Below, piece by piece: positions 16,725 to 25,413 of a stretch of 64,000 nt of DNA. The stretch's first letter is position 1, and the number at the start of each line of letters is the position of its first letter. Origin of the DNA: Bacteroidota bacterium (GTDB lineage: Bacteria; Bacteroidota; Bacteroidia; Chitinophagales; Saprospiraceae); the NCBI GenBank assembly GCA_963169325.1, contig CAUJEY010000010.1:1-64000 (forward strand), given 5' to 3'. Under the pieces are notes generated by a model. It was not told the origin of the DNA. It was given only the letters and a program-made list of their open reading frames with translations, and searched no databases. Position numbers and translations under genes: made by a program.

Positions 16725-17894
16725 ATGAAACGTACGCTTGCTGCGGTCTTGCTGGCCGCCCTTTTCCTCGGAAACGCCACCGCCCAAGGCATCGATTTTT
16801 TCCACGGCTCCTGGGCCGAAGCAAAGGAGAAAGCCAAAGCCGAACAAAAACTCATCTTTGTCGACGCCTTTGCCTCCTGGTGTGGCCCTTGCAAACGAAT
16901 GGCCGCGCAGGTATTCCCCGACCCGAAAGTAGGTGAATACTTCAACCCGAATTTTATCTGCCTGAAAATTGATATGGAAAAACCGGAGAACGCTGAATTC
17001 GCCGGCAAATACCCGGTAAGCGCCTATCCCACCCTCATGATCCTCGACAGCGAAGGCAAGGTAGTACAAAAAAGCGTGGGCGCCCTTAATGCCGACGGCC
17101 TGATCGCGTTCGGCCAAAAAGCCTCCGGTAAAACCGACACTTCCCAGGATTTTGAAAAAGGTTACACCGAAGGCAACCGCGATCCGCAGTTCCTGCTCGA
17201 CTATGTGCGCGCCCTCAACCGCGCCAACAAACCTTCGCTGAAAATCACCAACGAATACCTCAACGCGCAGAAAGACCTGACCACGCCAATCAACCTCAAA
17301 TTCATTCTGGAGGGCGCCGTAGAAGCCGATAGCCGCGTGTTTGATCTCCTGCTGAAATACCGGGATAAAATAGCAGCTCAGGAAGGCACGGAAACCGTGA
17401 AAACCCGCATCAATCTGGCGTGCAAAAACACGGTGAAAAAAGCCATCGAATTCAAAAACGAAGCGCTGCTGACCGAGGCAAAAAATAAAATGAAGGCCGG
17501 CCAGCCCGACCGTGCCGACGAATTCGGGTATGAAGCAGACCTCAATTTTTACACCGCCACCAAAGACGCGAAAAATTACCTGAAATCGGCCCAGTCCTAC
17601 CAGAAAAACGTCGTCAAAACCAACGCCGCCAAACTGCACGACATGGTTATCAGCCTGCTGCGCGCCTTCCCCGAAGACAAACAAGTGCTCGAACAAGCCG
17701 AAAAATGGGCCAAAACCGCCGCCGAAAACGGAGGATTACCCGAGTACTACCTCACCCTCGCCGAAGTGTACAAGCGCCAGGGCAACATTCCTAAAGCCCG
17801 TACGACTGCTGAAAAAGCGCGCAAAGCCGCCGAAGGGAAAGAAAGTAACTTCCAGAACAAGATTGAGTATTTTTTAATGGGCTTGGAAGGGTAA
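16725..17894 (+). CDS. Secreted thioredoxin-fold protein with C-terminal helical (TPR-like) region
   Basis: The signal peptide (residues 1-20, ending ATAQG) is followed by a thioredoxin domain with active site WCGPCK (C53, C56) and the cis-proline segment VSAYPTLMIL. The C-terminal 230 residues are mostly helical with repeats resembling TPR units (ALNRANKPSLKITNEYLNAQKDL; YYLTLAEVYKRQGNIPKARTTAEKARKAAEG). Expected location is the periplasm, as a disulfide reductase or redox chaperone. At 389 residues it is much longer than plain thioredoxin. The partner protein is unknown. Confidence 0.85.
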   Translation: MKRTLAAVLLAALFLGNATAQGIDFFHGSWAEAKEKAKAEQKLIFVDAFASWCGPCKRMAAQVFPDPKVGEYFNPNFICLKIDMEKPENAEFAGKYPVSAYPTLMILDSEGKVVQKSVGALNADGLIAFGQKASGKTDTSQDFEKGYTEGNRDPQFLLDYVRALNRANKPSLKITNEYLNAQKDLTTPINLKFILEGAVEADSRVFDLLLKYRDKIAAQEGTETVKTRINLACKNTVKKAIEFKNEALLTEAKNKMKAGQPDRADEFGYEADLNFYTATKDAKNYLKSAQSYQKNVVKTNAAKLHDMVISLLRAFPEDKQVLEQAEKWAKTAAENGGLPEYYLTLAEVYKRQGNIPKARTTAEKARKAAEGKESNFQNKIEYFLMGLEG

Positions 17895-17895
17895 T

Positions 17896-18046
17896 TTAAT
17901 GATAAGTGATGAATGATGAATGATGCTGTGAATGGTTATCTGTATAGGATGAACTCAATATATGCCTTACTTGTTAATAGTTAACATTTATCATACTTTC
18001 GCCGCCTTTTTCAAAAACCATTCATCATTTATAATTCATTATTATC
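17896..18046. repeat. TGATGAATGA-word inverted repeat
   Basis: The left arm (about 17899-17925) reads GATAAGTGATGAATGATGAATGATG; the right arm (about 18018-18046) reads CATTCATCATTTATAATTCATTATT. It flanks a 90-bp AT-rich spacer between the thioredoxin-fold gene and mnmA. The arms are imperfect complements, another member of the left-arm/right-arm junction repeats. Confidence 0.6.
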
Positions 18047-18049
18047 TCA

Positions 18050-19153
18050 GTGTCAAAACACGGCAAAGCACTCGTCGCCATGTCCGGCGGCATCGATAGC
18101 ACCATTACCGCCGTCCTTCTCCACGAAGAGGGCTGGGAAGTTGTGGGCATAACCATGAAAACCTGGGATTACGCTACTTCCGGCGGCTCCAAAAAAGAAA
18201 CCGGCTGCTGCTCGCTCGACAGTATCAACGACGCGCGGCAGGTGGCCGTCAAACTCGGCTTTCACCACTTTATCGTCGATATCCGCGAAGAATTCGGCGA
18301 TTATGTGATCGACAACTTCGTGGACGAATACATGGCCGGCCGCACGCCCAACCCCTGCGTACTGTGCAACACCCACATCAAGTGGAACAGCCTGCTTCGC
18401 CGGGCCGATATGCTCGACTGCGAGTTCATCGCCACCGGCCACTATGGCATCATCAACGAGCTGGACGGCCGCAAATATGTTACCCGCGCCCGCGATCGGC
18501 AAAAAGACCAGTCTTATGTGCTCTGGGGCCTCAGTCAGGAATGCCTGAACCGCACCCGTATGCCCCTCGGCACCTTTACCAAACCAGAAGTGCGCCTTAT
18601 GGCCGCCGAACGGGGCTGGGATGAACTGAGCAAAAAAGCCGAGAGCTACGAAATTTGTTTCGTGCCCGACAACGACTACCGCGGTTTCCTGCGCCGCCGC
18701 GTGGAACACCTCGACGAACAGGTGGCCGGCGGTCATTTTGTGGACGCAGCCGGCAAAGTGCTGGGCAAACACGAGGGCTACCCCTTCTACACCGTCGGGC
18801 AGCGCAAGGGACTGGGTATCGCGCTGGGTGAACCGATGTTTGTGACTGAAATCCGCCCCGATACCAACACAGTGGTGCTGGGTCGCGAAGAAGAGCTGAT
18901 CCGAAACGGCATGATGGTGGGCAAAGTCAATCTGATGAAATACGACGCTTTACCCGAACAAGGCATCGAAACGGTAACCATGGTCCGTTATCGCGACAGC
19001 GGCACGTTGAGCACGGTCAGCCCGGTGGGAAATGACGTGAACGTACAGTTCCACGCCAATGTGAAAGGTATTGCCCCCGGACAAAGCGCCGTGTTTTATG
19101 AAGGCGACGATGTGGTGGGCGGCGGTATTATTCAGGGGAGCTTCTTTGGATAA
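18050..19153 (+). CDS. mnmA: tRNA-specific 2-thiouridylase MnmA
   Basis: Adds sulfur to C2 of wobble uridine-34 in tRNA for Lys, Glu and Gln. The PP-loop AMSGGIDSTITAVLL is at the N-terminus, the first catalytic cysteine lies in NPCVLCNTHIKW (about residue 103), and the second in EICFVPDNDYRGFL (about 202). KDQSYVLWGL and HEGYPFYTVGQRKGLGIA are typical of the family. At 367 residues it has normal length. It starts with GTG at 18050. tsaB follows 3 bp later, so two tRNA-modification enzymes are cotranscribed. Confidence 0.95.
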   Translation: MSKHGKALVAMSGGIDSTITAVLLHEEGWEVVGITMKTWDYATSGGSKKETGCCSLDSINDARQVAVKLGFHHFIVDIREEFGDYVIDNFVDEYMAGRTPNPCVLCNTHIKWNSLLRRADMLDCEFIATGHYGIINELDGRKYVTRARDRQKDQSYVLWGLSQECLNRTRMPLGTFTKPEVRLMAAERGWDELSKKAESYEICFVPDNDYRGFLRRRVEHLDEQVAGGHFVDAAGKVLGKHEGYPFYTVGQRKGLGIALGEPMFVTEIRPDTNTVVLGREEELIRNGMMVGKVNLMKYDALPEQGIETVTMVRYRDSGTLSTVSPVGNDVNVQFHANVKGIAPGQSAVFYEGDDVVGGGIIQGSFFG

Positions 19154-19156
19154 GGT

Positions 19157-19918
19157 ATGGCCAAAATTTTGCTCATCGAAACCGCTACGGAAGTCTGCTC
19201 TGTCGCCATTGCCGTAGACGGCCATGTGGTAGCGCTGGCCGAAGACCTGCTTCAGCCCAACCACGCCGCCCGCATTACCTTACTGATAGACGACTGCGTA
19301 CAACAATCCGGCATAAGCCTGGACATGCTCGATGCCGTGGCCATCAGCCGGGGCCCAGGCTCCTACACCTCCCTGCGGGTAGGCGTTTCGTCGGCTAAAG
19401 GTATTTGTTATGCCCTCGACAAACCGCTGATTGCGGTGGATACGCTGCTTGCCTTAGCTTGGGCTTCACGGGAAGATATTGAAGTTCAAAGTTCAAAGTT
19501 TGAAGTTCGAAGTTCGGTGTTTGAACTTCAAACTTCAAACTTCAAACTCTTTATACCCATGCTCGATGCCCGTCGGCAAGAGGTATGGACGGCGGTGTAC
19601 GATGCACATTTGCAGGAAGTGATGCCGCCACAACCGCTTATATTACAAAACAATTTATTTTATGAATTTTTGCAAACGGCCTCCAAATCGGTGCCGGCAG
19701 AGGTGTTTGTTGTTTCAGGAAACGGCGCAAAAAAAATAGGAAACGATCTGATTGACGAGAATGTGGTACTAAGCGATATCCAAAATTGCTCCGCAAAACA
19801 CCTGGCCGGACCAGCGGAACATTTTTTTCAAAAAAGTGAATTTCAGGATATATCATATCTGGAACCTCACTATATGAAGCTACCCAATATTACTACCCCG
19901 AATAAGCCCCTATTTTGA
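19157..19918 (+). CDS. tsaB: tRNA threonylcarbamoyladenosine biosynthesis protein TsaB (with repeat insertion)
   Basis: TsaB is the non-catalytic ASKHA-fold partner of TsaD in making t6A37 of ANN-decoding tRNAs. Diagnostic segments are ILLIETATEVCSVAIAVDG (residues 4-22), AISRGPGSYTSLRVGVSSAKGICYALDKPLIAVDTL (about 66-101) and IPMLDARRQEVWTAVYD after the insertion. Residues about 109-131 (EVQSSKFEVRSS ... TSNFKL) are encoded by the GAAGTTCAAAG short-word repeat and sit in frame in a loop between two conserved segments. They are absent from the usual family pattern. Length is 253 residues against about 230 normally. The gene is essential in most bacteria, so the inserted loop is probably tolerated. 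Confidence 0.92.
   Translation: MAKILLIETATEVCSVAIAVDGHVVALAEDLLQPNHAARITLLIDDCVQQSGISLDMLDAVAISRGPGSYTSLRVGVSSAKGICYALDKPLIAVDTLLALAWASREDIEVQSSKFEVRSSVFELQTSNFKLFIPMLDARRQEVWTAVYDAHLQEVMPPQPLILQNNLFYEFLQTASKSVPAEVFVVSGNGAKKIGNDLIDENVVLSDIQNCSAKHLAGPAEHFFQKSEFQDISYLEPHYMKLPNITTPNKPLF
19481..19548. repeat. GAAGTTCAAAG-word inverted repeat inside tsaB
   Basis: About 68 bp: the left arm has GAAGTTCAAAGTTCAAAG and GAAGTTCGAAGTT words, the right arm TTGAACTTCAAACTTCAAAC. It keeps the tsaB frame open. It is the same word family as 13097-13212. Confidence 0.9.
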
Positions 19919-20098
19919 GGAAAAATGAGTTAAAATCTCAAATTGATAAAAATTCACTCTATTTTTGTCTTGAGAATCAATAACATTACACCTGCGAATA
20001 AAGAGTCATACGCGTTTAGCCAACTTTTATCTGGCACAATTTTGGAAACATACTTGCTGATTGACATAATGGTTTTTTGATTTTTTAAAACAAATTAT

Positions 20099-20437
20099 AT
20101 GAGAAAAACAAAGAGCGAGACCGTCGTCTTGAAGAAGGGTCAAAAAGACGTTCAGCTCGACTACGCCGAATTGCGCAAGGCTGCCCTTGTACTTCGCGCC
20201 GTGAACCACAAACTCCGGCAGCGCATGATCGACTTGTTGGAAGAGAACAAACAAATGACCGTGACGGACATTTACATCAAATTGAGGTTGGAACAAAGCG
20301 TTGCAAGCCAGCACTTAGCCATCCTGCGCAAGGCAGGCGTTGTGCAAACAGACCGCCAGGGGAAGTACATTTATTATTCCCTCGACGGCGAACGACTGAC
20401 CCAAATTTCGCGCCTCGTAGAGGAACTGGCGATTTGA
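20099..20437 (+). CDS. ArsR-family transcriptional regulator (first copy)
   Basis: A 112-residue winged-helix repressor. The ArsR core runs from ELRKAALVLRAVNHKLRQRMIDLLEE through the recognition helix EQSVASQHLAILRKAGVV to the wing TDRQGKYIYYSLD. No cysteine metal site of the ELCVC type is present, so metal sensing of the classic ArsR kind is unlikely. It is followed by a hairpin terminator and a second ArsR gene with similar architecture, so the two are probably related by duplication. Target genes are not evident. Confidence 0.88.
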   Translation: MRKTKSETVVLKKGQKDVQLDYAELRKAALVLRAVNHKLRQRMIDLLEENKQMTVTDIYIKLRLEQSVASQHLAILRKAGVVQTDRQGKYIYYSLDGERLTQISRLVEELAI

Positions 20438-20483
20438 ATGAAACACTAGACCGAATTTTTTCAATCCTTACTTACCCACATCG

Positions 20484-20526
20484 CTGCATGCAAGCCGGAC
20501 CTCAGCTTGCATGCAGTATTTTTTTG
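20484..20526 (+). terminator. Rho-independent terminator after the first ArsR gene
   Basis: A perfect 12-bp stem, CTGCATGCAAGC (20484-20495) with GCTTGCATGCAG (20505-20516), a 9-nt loop, then TATTTTTTTG. It lies 47 bp after the stop and separates the two ArsR genes transcriptionally. Confidence 0.9.
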
Positions 20527-20639
20527 TCCCATAGTGATGTATTAGTTGAGCCAAAAATGGCATATTTGCTTTCCAAAGGGCAAATATTTCGCAGCTATAG
20601 CCGGTAGCCAAATGAGGATTCGCTCAAAAATAAAATCCA

Positions 20640-20969
20640 ATGGGAAAACCCGCCAAGATCCCGCTTGATTACAACCACTTGCAAAGTGCTACCGATATCA
20701 TGCGGGCACTGGCCCATCCCTTGCGGCTGCGCATCATCGCATTACTGCACAAACATCCAGACTCCTCCGTGCAAACCATTCATACCAACCTGGGCGTCGA
20801 ACAATCCATCATCTCCCAACACCTGCGCATTTTGCGAACGGCAGCGTTGGTACAGACCCGACGACAGGGCAAAAACGTACATTATCTGCTTGATGAGCAG
20901 CGTTTGGTAGCAGCTGCACAGGTAGCGGGCCAACTGGCTAAACTGGTCAGAGAAAAAGACGACGAGTGA
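20640..20969 (+). CDS. ArsR-family transcriptional regulator (second copy)
   Basis: A 109-residue winged-helix protein parallel to the upstream one: YNHLQSATDIMRALAHPLRLRIIALLHKH, recognition helix EQSIISQHLRILRTAALV, wing TRRQGKNVHYLLDEQR. It also lacks any metal-binding cysteines. Being separated from the first copy by a strong terminator, it should have its own promoter in the 113 bp after that terminator. An outer-membrane protein gene converges on it. Confidence 0.88.
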   Translation: MGKPAKIPLDYNHLQSATDIMRALAHPLRLRIIALLHKHPDSSVQTIHTNLGVEQSIISQHLRILRTAALVQTRRQGKNVHYLLDEQRLVAAAQVAGQLAKLVREKDDE

Positions 20970-21011
20970 TAATTTTTTCTGGCTTTTAAGGCATTTAAAT
21001 ATTCAAACGCC

Positions 21012-21746
21012 TTAAAAGAAAAATGCCAACCGCAGCGACAAAGAATTGTACGCCCCTTTGGATTTCTCCGGCTTCCAATCACCGCTGCCCTGTACCGACC
21101 CACCGTCATTCGTCATATCCGTAAATTGTTGTTGAAAAAACAAACCGGCCACCACCGTTGCATTGGAGGCAATTTCGTATTCGATACCGGCGCCGGCGCC
21201 CCACGACAATGACAAGCCGTTTACATCGTCGCGGATGTTCTCATCTTCCGTTTGGTCGACGGCGGTTCCCCGGATATCGCCCAGCGCTTTGGTCAGAAAT
21301 CCGATGGAAAATACCGGCGCTTCGGCGTAAAACTTGATTCGGGAATCTTCATTGGAACCGCCCCGGAACCGCAATCCAAAAGGTATTTCCACATAAGTCA
21401 GCCGATAGTGTAGTTTTGCGTCTTTTGGCAAGGTATCAAGCAATGGGTTGCTCAAATCGGTGTTAGGCCATGAAACGCTTCGCGTGTATCCATTTTGCAA
21501 TGTGCCGCCGTGATTGAATCCAAACCCCAGCCCACCAAAAAAGGCATAATTGGAAGCAAAATAGTACTCGCCCAGTACACCGAATTTTAATCCCAAATTC
21601 GAGCCGGCGCCCTCGATCAGTTTGTCATCGGTGCGCAGCCACGAAATGGTGGGACTGGCCTGTACGCCGAAACGAAACTCGGATTGCGCAAAACCTATCC
21701 CCTGAAGCGCCAATAAAAAGCCTAAAGCCAAAGCAATTTTTTTCAT
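21012..21746 (-). CDS. Outer-membrane beta-barrel protein (porin/PorT-like family)
   Basis: The signal peptide (residues 1-20, ending GFAQ) is followed by a barrel of alternating strands: FRFGVQASPTISWLRTDD, GLKFGVLGEYYFASNYAFFGGLGFGFNHGG, YVEIPFGLRFRGG, LSWGAGAGIEYEIASNATVVAGLFFQQQFTD, with terminal strand YNSLSLRLAFFF ending in Phe as outer-membrane proteins usually do. It belongs to the broad outer membrane protein beta-barrel domain group that includes PorT. A specific T9SS role cannot be claimed. It is divergent from gldB with 77 bp between starts. Confidence 0.8.
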   Translation of the reverse strand: MKKIALALGFLLALQGIGFAQSEFRFGVQASPTISWLRTDDKLIEGAGSNLGLKFGVLGEYYFASNYAFFGGLGFGFNHGGTLQNGYTRSVSWPNTDLSNPLLDTLPKDAKLHYRLTYVEIPFGLRFRGGSNEDSRIKFYAEAPVFSIGFLTKALGDIRGTAVDQTEDENIRDDVNGLSLSWGAGAGIEYEIASNATVVAGLFFQQQFTDMTNDGGSVQGSGDWKPEKSKGAYNSLSLRLAFFF

Positions 21747-21823
21747 AACGTGTTGTTTTTTTGTGCGTTAATTTTGGGAAACCTATTTTTCACGGCGCTA
21801 AAATCGCAGATTTTTTCAGGAGT

Positions 21824-22864
21824 ATGTACAGAAACATAAATTACGTAGTTACGCCGCTTGTATTGTTGATGGCCGGATTGTCGCTTTACCAATGCCAAAA
21901 CTCCAACAGCGATCAGGCGCCGGATGTTTCGGATATCGCGGTACAAGTCCGCCTGGACCGGTTCGATCAGGCGCTTTTTGCCCTGGATACGAGTCAAATA
22001 GCCGGAGGACTAAAAGATCTGGCTGCAAAGTACCCCGATTTTTTACCTTTTTTTCTCACTGAAATCGCGCACGACCAAACGAACCCGGATGAAACGCCGC
22101 TGGAAGCCATTTCCGGGTTTATCACCGCGCCACAGGTGCGCCGCCTCAACGATTCCTGCCAGGCAGCATATCCGGATTTAATCTGGTTGCAAAAAGACCT
22201 GGAACTGATGCTGCGGTATTACCGGTATTATTTCCCGCAAAAACCGCTCCCCCGCTTCGTGACGGCCGTCACCGAATTTATCGGCGATGCTTATGCCGTG
22301 AACGACACCCTCGTGATGATCGGCCTCGATATGTTTCTCGGCGAGAACTTTTCCGGATACGACCCCGAATATTTCCCCCAATACCTGCGCCGGCAGTTTC
22401 AAAAAGAGTACATAACCACCAAAATCGCCCTGTCTGTGTCGAGCCGTGCCGTGGGGCCGCCGGCAGGAGAAAAAATTCTGGACCACATGATCCACAACGG
22501 CAAAATTCTGTACCTAATGGATCGCCTGCTCCCCGCTGTCCCCGACAGCATAAAAATGGGCTACACCAGCGCGCAAATGGAAGGATGTTATGCCAACGAA
22601 CCGGAGGTATGGGCAAGGTTGTTGAGCATGAATGTCCTCTACCAGCCCCTGAACAACAAAAACCAGAAAATCGTGATGCCGAGCCCCAGTGCCGACAATG
22701 TATTCCAGGAAGCGCCCGGAGAAATAGGCAACTGGGTGGGCTGGCAAATCGTCAAAGCGTATATGCAGCGGAATACGGATGCGACTTTGGAAGAAATGTT
22801 AAACTTTAAGGACAGCCAACAGTTTTTAGAACAAGCAAAATACAAACCCAAGCGCGTCGAATGA
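21824..22864 (+). CDS. gldB: Gliding motility / T9SS-associated lipoprotein GldB
   Basis: A lipoprotein needed for gliding and T9SS-linked functions in Flavobacterium. The start at 21824 gives a hydrophobic leader and Cys at residue 24 (LYQC). The family pattern is clear: VRLDRFDQALFALD, LAAKYPDFLPFF, YRYYFPQKPLPRFVTAVTEF, VMIGLDMFLGENFSGY, MIHNGKILYLMDRLLP, IKMGYTSAQMEGCYANEPEVWARLL, IGNWVGWQIVKAYMQRN and a KYKPKR end. The downstream BatD gene starts within its stop codon (ATGATG overlap), so the two form a tight operon. It fits the two T9SS-exported proteins in the window. Confidence 0.9.
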   Translation: MYRNINYVVTPLVLLMAGLSLYQCQNSNSDQAPDVSDIAVQVRLDRFDQALFALDTSQIAGGLKDLAAKYPDFLPFFLTEIAHDQTNPDETPLEAISGFITAPQVRRLNDSCQAAYPDLIWLQKDLELMLRYYRYYFPQKPLPRFVTAVTEFIGDAYAVNDTLVMIGLDMFLGENFSGYDPEYFPQYLRRQFQKEYITTKIALSVSSRAVGPPAGEKILDHMIHNGKILYLMDRLLPAVPDSIKMGYTSAQMEGCYANEPEVWARLLSMNVLYQPLNNKNQKIVMPSPSADNVFQEAPGEIGNWVGWQIVKAYMQRNTDATLEEMLNFKDSQQFLEQAKYKPKRVE

Positions 22865-24621
22865 TGCGAAACGATAACACAACAACGAAACGATGGGCTT
22901 TGGCAGGCCTGACAACCGTCTGGCTCTTTTGCATTTGTGCCGTACATGCACAGAATAAGGTAACTTTCGAATCGGCAGGTCCCGAACGCGAAGTGACGGA
23001 AGGCAGCCGGTTTGAAGTTTCTTTTTCGCTAAAAAATGCGGCAGGCAAACGTTTTATCGCGCCGGATTTTAAAGGTTTCCGCGCCACGGCAGGCCCCGTG
23101 GAAATGCGTGGGGCGGGCTTTATCAACGGCCAGTCGTACAGCCATCAAACCTGGAGTTACGAACTGGAAGCCGGCAAACCCGGAACCTACACGATCGGGC
23201 CGGCCACCGTACAGACCTCCAGCCAAACCCTGCGCAGTCAACCCCTCACGGTCCGGGTAGTACAGGCCCGGCAGCAGAGCCGCAATAAGCCGGCGCCCGG
23301 TGTAAAAGATAATGTATTTGTTAGTGGCGAATTGGACCGCAAGACTGCCTGGGTAGGGCAACAACTGCGCTATCAGATTAAACTGTACACCCTGCTCAGC
23401 ATATCCAACTTCGATATATTGGATTTGCCGCGATTTGACGGTTTCTATACCGTTGACCGCCGCCGGTTTGATACCCGGACGCAGTATGAAACCATCCGGG
23501 GCAAACAGTACGCCGTGCGCATCCTGCACGAAATCGCGTTGTTTCCACAGGAAAGCGGCGAATTACTTATCGAATCTGCCCGTGTTCGCGTGGGCGTCGA
23601 ACAACCCGGCGGTCTCGGCGCCCTGCTCGGCGGCACTCCGGTACTGATGCAAACACAACCCGTCAAACTCGACGTAAAACCCCTCCCCGAGCCGGCGCCG
23701 GCCGGCTTTTCTGGCGCAGTGGGGCATTACGAATGGAAAATAGCAGCCGATAAAGAAGCCTTATCGACCGACGATGCACTCACGCTTACCATGGCTATAC
23801 AGGGCAACGGCGATGCCCGGCGCTTTGCTAATCCCCGGCTAGAGCTGCCTGAGGGCCTCGAAGTATTCGACCCTAAAGCCCGCGAAGCAGAAGAATATGA
23901 AACCGGCGACCAGTTTGTGCATGCTAAAACCCTGGAATACGTCATCTTGCCCAAACAACCCGGTACGTACACGTTCATGCCGCAACTAACCGTATTCGAC
24001 CCCGACAGTAACCGTTACCGTACGTTGCAGGCCGAAACACCGGTGTCTCTGACGGTAACGCCAGGACCGAATTATGGCAAAGATCAGCCACTGACCGACA
24101 CACTCACGACACCCGCCCCGCTACAATCGCCGCTGATCTCTTTTTGGAAAACAACCGGCGCCTGGTTGGCTTCTCCAATATTATGGAGTGGTTTAGCCGG
24201 AATTGCCCTTTTGGCAGGGGTCTTTTTCTTTTGGAAAAAACGTAAAAGACAAAACCCTGATACACCCACGGACACCCCTAAACGCGCCGGCCTGAAAGAA
24301 GCACGTGAGCGCTTGAAACAAGTAAGCCGGTATATACAAAACAGCGATTCAAAGGTGTTTTATCATGAAATGCTCAAATCGCTGCAAGGCTACTTAACCG
24401 TCCGGCTCGATCTTGAACCGGCCCGAATGAACAAAGAAACGGTACAGGAAAAACTCGCAGGGCTTCAAATCCCGGAACAGGTGGCAAAAACCTTCCTGAC
24501 CGTGTGGCAAACCTGCGAGCAAGCTGTTTTTGCCGGTCAGGCCCGCGCCGGTGATATGCAAACCACCCTTCAGCAGGCGGAATGGGCCGTGCAGGAACTC
24601 GACCGCTTTTTCAAGCGATGA
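22861..24621 (+). CDS. batD: BatD-family membrane protein
   Basis: 586 residues: a signal peptide (ending AVHAQ), a large periplasmic region with repeated Ig-like/BatD folds (SLKNAAGKRFIAPDFKGFRATAGP, GELDRKTAWVGQQLRYQIKLYT, GAVGHYEWKIAADKEALSTDDALTLTMAIQGNGD), a TM helix near 430-450 (LWSGLAGIALLAGVFFFW) and a cytoplasmic helical tail. Bat proteins normally occur with a MoxR ATPase and VWA proteins (batABCE), but none is present here; instead batD is coupled to gldB. Function in Bacteroidota is linked to envelope stress or oxygen tolerance but is not settled. Confidence 0.88.
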   Translation: MMRNDNTTTKRWALAGLTTVWLFCICAVHAQNKVTFESAGPEREVTEGSRFEVSFSLKNAAGKRFIAPDFKGFRATAGPVEMRGAGFINGQSYSHQTWSYELEAGKPGTYTIGPATVQTSSQTLRSQPLTVRVVQARQQSRNKPAPGVKDNVFVSGELDRKTAWVGQQLRYQIKLYTLLSISNFDILDLPRFDGFYTVDRRRFDTRTQYETIRGKQYAVRILHEIALFPQESGELLIESARVRVGVEQPGGLGALLGGTPVLMQTQPVKLDVKPLPEPAPAGFSGAVGHYEWKIAADKEALSTDDALTLTMAIQGNGDARRFANPRLELPEGLEVFDPKAREAEEYETGDQFVHAKTLEYVILPKQPGTYTFMPQLTVFDPDSNRYRTLQAETPVSLTVTPGPNYGKDQPLTDTLTTPAPLQSPLISFWKTTGAWLASPILWSGLAGIALLAGVFFFWKKRKRQNPDTPTDTPKRAGLKEARERLKQVSRYIQNSDSKVFYHEMLKSLQGYLTVRLDLEPARMNKETVQEKLAGLQIPEQVAKTFLTVWQTCEQAVFAGQARAGDMQTTLQQAEWAVQELDRFFKR

Positions 24622-24628
24622 ATGGTTG

Positions 24629-25090
24629 CTACCGGGATACTTCCATTGAATCAAACAACTTGAACTCCGGGAAAAAATCGCCAAGTCGGTTCCGTAATTC
24701 CACCGGATACAACAGCAGACCTTCCTGCATGATTACTTCCAGGGGCTGCCATACCGCACGAAAAGCGATGGTGTTGTCCAAAATCCGCACCTCCGGTACG
24801 CCGGTGATGCGCTCGTCGTTCAGGGTAGCCCGGAACAAAAAAACGATCTCATGTTTCGTTTCGCCGCCGTACTCAAAGATATTCTCCAGCACAGTCAACA
24901 ATTCCGGCTCCTGAATTTCCACGTCTAATTCTTCGCGCATTTCACGACGTATGGCATCCAGCGCCAATTCCCCCTGCTCGATGCCGCCTCCGGGCGGGCG
25001 AAAGAAATGATAGTGATCGTGTTCGTGCCAAAATTCCTGCAATAGCAGGCGACCGTTGTTTTCCAACAGGCAAAAGGCGGTAGCGCGCAT
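24629..25090 (-). CDS. Nudix hydrolase
   Basis: 153 residues with the Nudix box GGGIEQGELALDAIRREMREELDVEI. The expected EExG is EELD here, a common variant, and the metal-binding glutamates of REMREE are retained. Substrate unknown (nucleoside diphosphate derivatives in general). It ends 8 bp from the batD stop on the opposite strand. Its 5' end faces decamer array 3. Confidence 0.85.
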   Translation of the reverse strand: MRATAFCLLENNGRLLLQEFWHEHDHYHFFRPPGGGIEQGELALDAIRREMREELDVEIQEPELLTVLENIFEYGGETKHEIVFLFRATLNDERITGVPEVRILDNTIAFRAVWQPLEVIMQEGLLLYPVELRNRLGDFFPEFKLFDSMEVSR

Positions 25091-25155
25091 GGTAGTGGAA
25101 AATTAAAAAATGAAAGGAGAGAAAAAACTCCAAACGCGTTGGGAGTTGAATTGGT

Positions 25156-25407
25156 TCATTGATCGTCATTGGGAGTCATTGATCGTCATTGGGGCCATTG
25201 ATCGTCATTGGGTGTCATTGATCGTCATTAGGCGTCATTAGGTCATTGTGTGTCATTGATCGTCATTGGGGTCATTGTGTGTCATTGATCATCATTTCGC
25301 TGACGCCCAATGACGCCCAATGACGCCCAATGACACCCAATGACCTAATGACGCCTAATGACGCCTAATGACGAATAATGACGCCCAATGACGCCTAATG
25401 ACGATCT
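25156..25407. repeat. AATGACG decamer array 3 (large inverted repeat)
   Basis: The left arm (about 25156-25290) has CATTGATCGT, CATTGGG and CATTAGGCGT units with more length variation than elsewhere (CATTGTGTGT occurs). The right arm (about 25302-25407) has AATGACGCCC, AATGACGCCT and AATGACGAAT. The turn is at ATCATTTCGCTGACGCCC. It ends 7 bp before the stop codon of the glycosyltransferase reading frame. Confidence 0.92.
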
Positions 25408-25413
25408 ACCGCT

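Noticed and set aside
20965..21010. Terminator hairpin CTTTTAAGGC / GCCTTAAAAG between the second ArsR gene and the outer-membrane protein gene
   Set aside because: The stem is real, but no T-run follows on either strand, so I did not list it as a terminator.
25156..25407. Phage attachment site or integrative element boundary
   Set aside because: No integrase, tRNA end or element genes flank it, and the same array type recurs at ordinary gene junctions.
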